Notes under the pieces: generated by a model
The model's input: only the letters and a program-made list of their open reading frames with translations
What the model was told of the DNA's origin: nothing
Database searches by the model: none
Shown: piece after piece, positions 1 through 64,000 of the stretch
Numbering within the stretch: position 1 is the stretch's first letter
Layout of the letters: every line of letters begins with the position of its first letter
NCBI GenBank assembly: GCA_009760855.2
Contig: WPIO01000142.1
Span: 684,501 to 748,500 of the forward strand
Length of the DNA: 64,000 nucleotides
Direction of reading: 5' to 3'
From: Cristatella mucedo
Taxonomy: Eukaryota > Bryozoa > Phylactolaemata > Cristatellidae
Program-made: the position numbers and the translations under genes

Positions 1-428
1 GCCCTCGTTTGAAAGCAAAATTCGTTCTGCCTCCAGAGAAACCTTTGCGCCGTGTGCCTTCGGCATCGTCCCCCAAAGGGCTCGCCTAGCACGGCCACAA
101 AAAGCAGGGAGCACGTTATTTGTTGATCATCCATCCATCCAGGCAGCAGACCTCTTTAGACATGTTACAATTAAATTTGTATCACTGTTTCAAGAATGTC
201 AATCTTCATGCCACAGCGGTGCCGCCTGAAAGCCATCTCAGACCTGCAAAAAAAGGATAAACTCTCAAGTTCTCTCTAAAATATTATCGCACCCTATTAA
301 ATAAGATGATTCTCCTGTACAGAAAACGAACTCAACTAGCTGCTTGCACCCAAGGTAGTCTGTCGAAACCATGCCAGCCCCATTTAAATACCCGCCATCA
401 CCCTGCCTACAGGCCTGCCAACAGACCC
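1..428. other. Intron sequence, no recognisable feature
   Basis: AT-rich non-coding sequence upstream of the first visible exon. No ANK-like open frame or repeat-4 exon is seen. Confidence 0.5.
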
Positions 429-744
429 TGGTTTGGCCCAGGGGTTAAGGTGAGCCGTGATGGCACAATAGTTAAGGTGGTTGCTTTCACGACCTCGGTC
501 CCGAGATCGTGGGTTCGAATCCTGCGGTGGGCGATCCTTTATCGCCACTGCAAGTGGTAGTGATAGCCGTAAAGGCTCTTCTGTCGCTATACAAAAAGAG
601 GCTGTTTAATCAGCTAGGATTTATTTATTTAAGGTGCTTGCATTTGACTACTGAGGTCGTGTGCTCCAGCCTTTGTCATACGTAAAGCACCTGGATGGAG
701 ATTCAGTTCTCTTAGAGTGCTAGACAACTGAATCAATATTACAT
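429..744 (+). mobile_element. SINE B copy interrupted by SINE A
   Basis: The left part (about 429-452) begins GGTTTGGCCCAGGGGTTAAGG, a tRNA-like A-box head. It resumes at about 629 and ends near 744 with the family tail (AAGCACCTGGATGGAGATT, then CTCTTAGAGTGC). A SINE A copy sits between the halves. Other SINE B copies are near 10029-10160, 31521-31650 and 42282-42410. Confidence 0.7.
453..628 (+). mobile_element. SINE A copy, tRNA-derived, with target-site duplication
   Basis: Pol III-type promoter boxes are visible: an A box in TGGCACAATAGTTAAGG and a B box GGTTCGAATCC about 50 bases later. The body continues to a short ATTT-rich end. TTAAGGTG occurs on both sides (445-452 and 629-636), an 8-bp target-site duplication. 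Nearly full minus-strand relatives lie at 36297-36466 and 42621-42793. A functional tRNA is unlikely because no full cloverleaf is evident and the unit is repeated with a non-tRNA body. Confidence 0.8.
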
Positions 745-1345
745 TTTAAGATCGCAAGTAACTGCAGCATGCGAATTTGGAGAAATTCCCTCCTCTAAAA
801 AAATATCTCGAAAAAATAAGCATGAACTACTGCCCTTTTTGAGAGCCGCCTAGCTGCACACGCCAAGTCAAAACTGTGATCTAGGAATGATGTATAAATA
901 AAACCAGTGACTGCTACCGAATCTGGCTACTTTACACTTAGAAGGCTATTAAAAAACGAGTTAGTTAAGCCAAGTGAGCAGAAAAACCAAAATTGGATCC
1001 TCCTTCTATCAAGTTTTCTCCTAGGGAGCAAAGTAGCAAGGTGTGGATGTGGCTGCTACAAGTCATTTATGCAGCAGAGTACTAAACAAAATCACCACCT
1101 TGATGCTTCCGGAACTACTCGAAAAGCCCCTACAACTGAGGAATCTGTTTCTGGGTGGGTAATCGGCGCTGGTTGGTATGGCCCACTCCTCCCATGTTTG
1201 GCCCATTCTGATATCGCTAGTGTGTATCCAGGCTGTGCCATTAAAAGAGGGTGGCTGCCAGAACCAGGGGTGGAGTGGTGCCCCCCATAGCCTAGCTGAA
1301 ATGCCTAGCTACGACCAGAGCAACAGTTGCTACGTCCGCCCACAG
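745..1345. other. Intron sequence before exon E1
   Basis: Nothing recognised except the acceptor ending in CCGCCCACAG at 1345. Confidence 0.5.
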
Positions 1346-61556
<60,211 letters not shown>

Positions 61557-61619
61557 GCATGTTTGGCATTCGGTGTTTTTTAGTAATCGCTTGGTGCTTG
61601 AACGTCTAGAGTTAAGCTA

Positions 61620-61620
<1 letters not shown>

Positions 61621-61680
<60 letters not shown>
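61621..61680. repeat. (CT)n microsatellite
   Basis: Perfect CT run, then CCCT. Confidence 0.95.
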
Positions 61681-62848
<1,168 letters not shown>

Positions 62849-63249
62849 AAGCAAGCCAATCTAAGCCAAATATCTTGCCTGCTTCTACTCTGCATCGACT
62901 CCCGGGGCATGGTTTGCAGGCAGCAGCAGCTAGTGTATCAAAACAGTCTGTCTGGCAGGGTTCTGTTTGAAATTACTCCCTCACCTGCGACCCGACAGAT
63001 GCAATGCCAGAGGTCATGCATCCATCCAGCTGCCAGAGGGCTGCTGTGGATGGCATGCAGATCGCTTGCTACTGCCCATGCTCTGCCTTCCAGCTGCAGC
63101 AGCTTGGTGGTAGCCGACCTCAAAAATTAGGGCCAATGGTGTGCTTTGGCATTCGATACTGCATTGTAGAATTTATGTTCGTTCATGCAGTAGACTAAGG
63201 ATACGGTTCAAACACATAGAAATCAGAAAACCAAAGGCTCAAAATAGGC

Positions 63250-64000
63250 TCTGCCAGCATATTTCTTGGTGAGTCTGCACAAAATCTGGGTGTCATGTTT
63301 CAAAGTGACTTTTCATTAGGCAACAACATCAGCTCCACAGTCAAGTCTGCCGACTTTCAGCTACATGACATTGCTAAATTTCGGGCTCGCTCAGACAGAA
63401 ATACTACATCTAAGTTGCTCCATGCATTTGTGAAATTCCATCTCGACTTCTGTAATTCACTGTTTAGTGGTCTATGTGCCAGTGCAATCACGTGCTTACA
63501 GTTAGTACAAAACTCTGCTGTCTGGCTTGTCTATCGTGAGCATTGCAGTTGCACCATCTGTCCGACCTGCACTGGAACCCAGTCAAACAGCTTATTGACT
63601 TCAAGGTTCTGTCACGCACTTTTAGGTCTCTTCATTCTTTGGTCCAGCCTACCTGTCAGATCTATTCTTCAACCAGGCTTATCATCATACCACCTGCTTT
63701 TCTGAATCCAATCGTTTTCCTACACCTCGTATGCACCTCAAATCCTTTGGAGATCGTACCTTCAGTTCGTATGCTCCCAAAGCCTGAATTTCACTTCTGA
63801 CTGCCATCACGGCATCCCTTGACTTGATGACATTTAAATAGAAGCTAAAAACGCATCTATTTATCACAAAAATTAGTGGATCCACGTCCTTTGTGTGCTT
63901 ATGCATACTGACACTGTGCATGCTGTGCATGCCACTAACCATATTTACATGCTGGTCCTATGCATGTTACCTCTAACCCATGTTATGCTTGTTGTCATTG
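63250..64000 (+). mobile_element. LINE L1f copy, running off the window
   Basis: LGVMFQSDFSLGNNISSTVK, LLHAFVKFHLDFCNSLFSGL and LQLVQNSAVWLVYREH, followed by frame breaks, the GDRTFSSYAPKA end and 3' UTR. The tail lies beyond the window. More diverged than the 41.4-kb copy. Confidence 0.82.

Noticed and set aside
453-545. Functional tRNA gene
   Set aside because: A and B boxes are present, but the unit is dispersed with a non-tRNA body and target duplication, so it is a SINE.

Overview
The window is one long stretch of a single multi-exon animal gene, read on the + strand, embedded in intron DNA full of retroposons and dinucleotide microsatellites. The gene is an ankyrin of the ANK1/ANK2/ANK3 (unc-44/Ank2) type. 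Its exons encode, in order, ankyrin repeats 5 to 24 of the canonical 24-repeat membrane-binding domain, a linker, the ZU5-ZU5-UPA spectrin-binding module, and the start of the C-terminal tail. Repeats 1-4 and the promoter lie upstream of the window. The death domain is not visible and should lie downstream. No taxon can be named from sequence alone. Conserved but divergent ankyrin exons, one- to three-repeat phase-0 exons, L2/CR1-like LINE remnants and tRNA-like SINEs suggest an invertebrate metazoan.

Layout. 1-24.6 kb: thirteen exons (E1-E13) carrying ANK repeats 5-24, nearly all starting and ending in phase 0 with lengths near multiples of 99 bp. 24.6-29.3 kb: exon with the acidic end of the repeat domain, then two linker exons. 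29.3-38.9 kb: a long intron of LINE, SINE and simple repeats. 38.9-43.9 kb: three GC-rich exons (about 686 codons) encoding a Gly/Ala/Asp-rich region made of about a dozen degenerate modules around G-(R/K)-P-(V/L)-x-(V/L)-P-x-G-S-x-L. I recognise no known domain there. It sits between the ANK-repeat domain and ZU5, where known ankyrins have only a short linker. 44.1-45.9 kb: two more linker exons. 47.2-53.2 kb: ZU5-1, ZU5-2 and UPA, with diagnostic ankyrin motifs (SFLVSFMVDARGG, VEIPHCAALRGGERE). 54.7-61.6 kb: short, mostly phase-1-symmetric tail exons with no recognisable domain. 63.25-64 kb: another LINE remnant.

Reading frames join across every assigned intron except one (ZU5-1 to ZU5-2, around 47.9-48.14 kb), where a 67-70 bp tandem duplication lies and a small exon is probably missing from my model.

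The repeats comprise an abundant L2/CR1-like LINE family with an (ATT)n tail (L1f below), a second LINE family (L2f), a third related one (L3f), two tRNA-like SINE families (A and B) and a probable MITE. SINE B and LINE L1f share their 3' tail sequence, which suggests that the SINE is mobilised by the LINE machinery. No other protein-coding gene, rRNA, functional tRNA or CRISPR array is supported.
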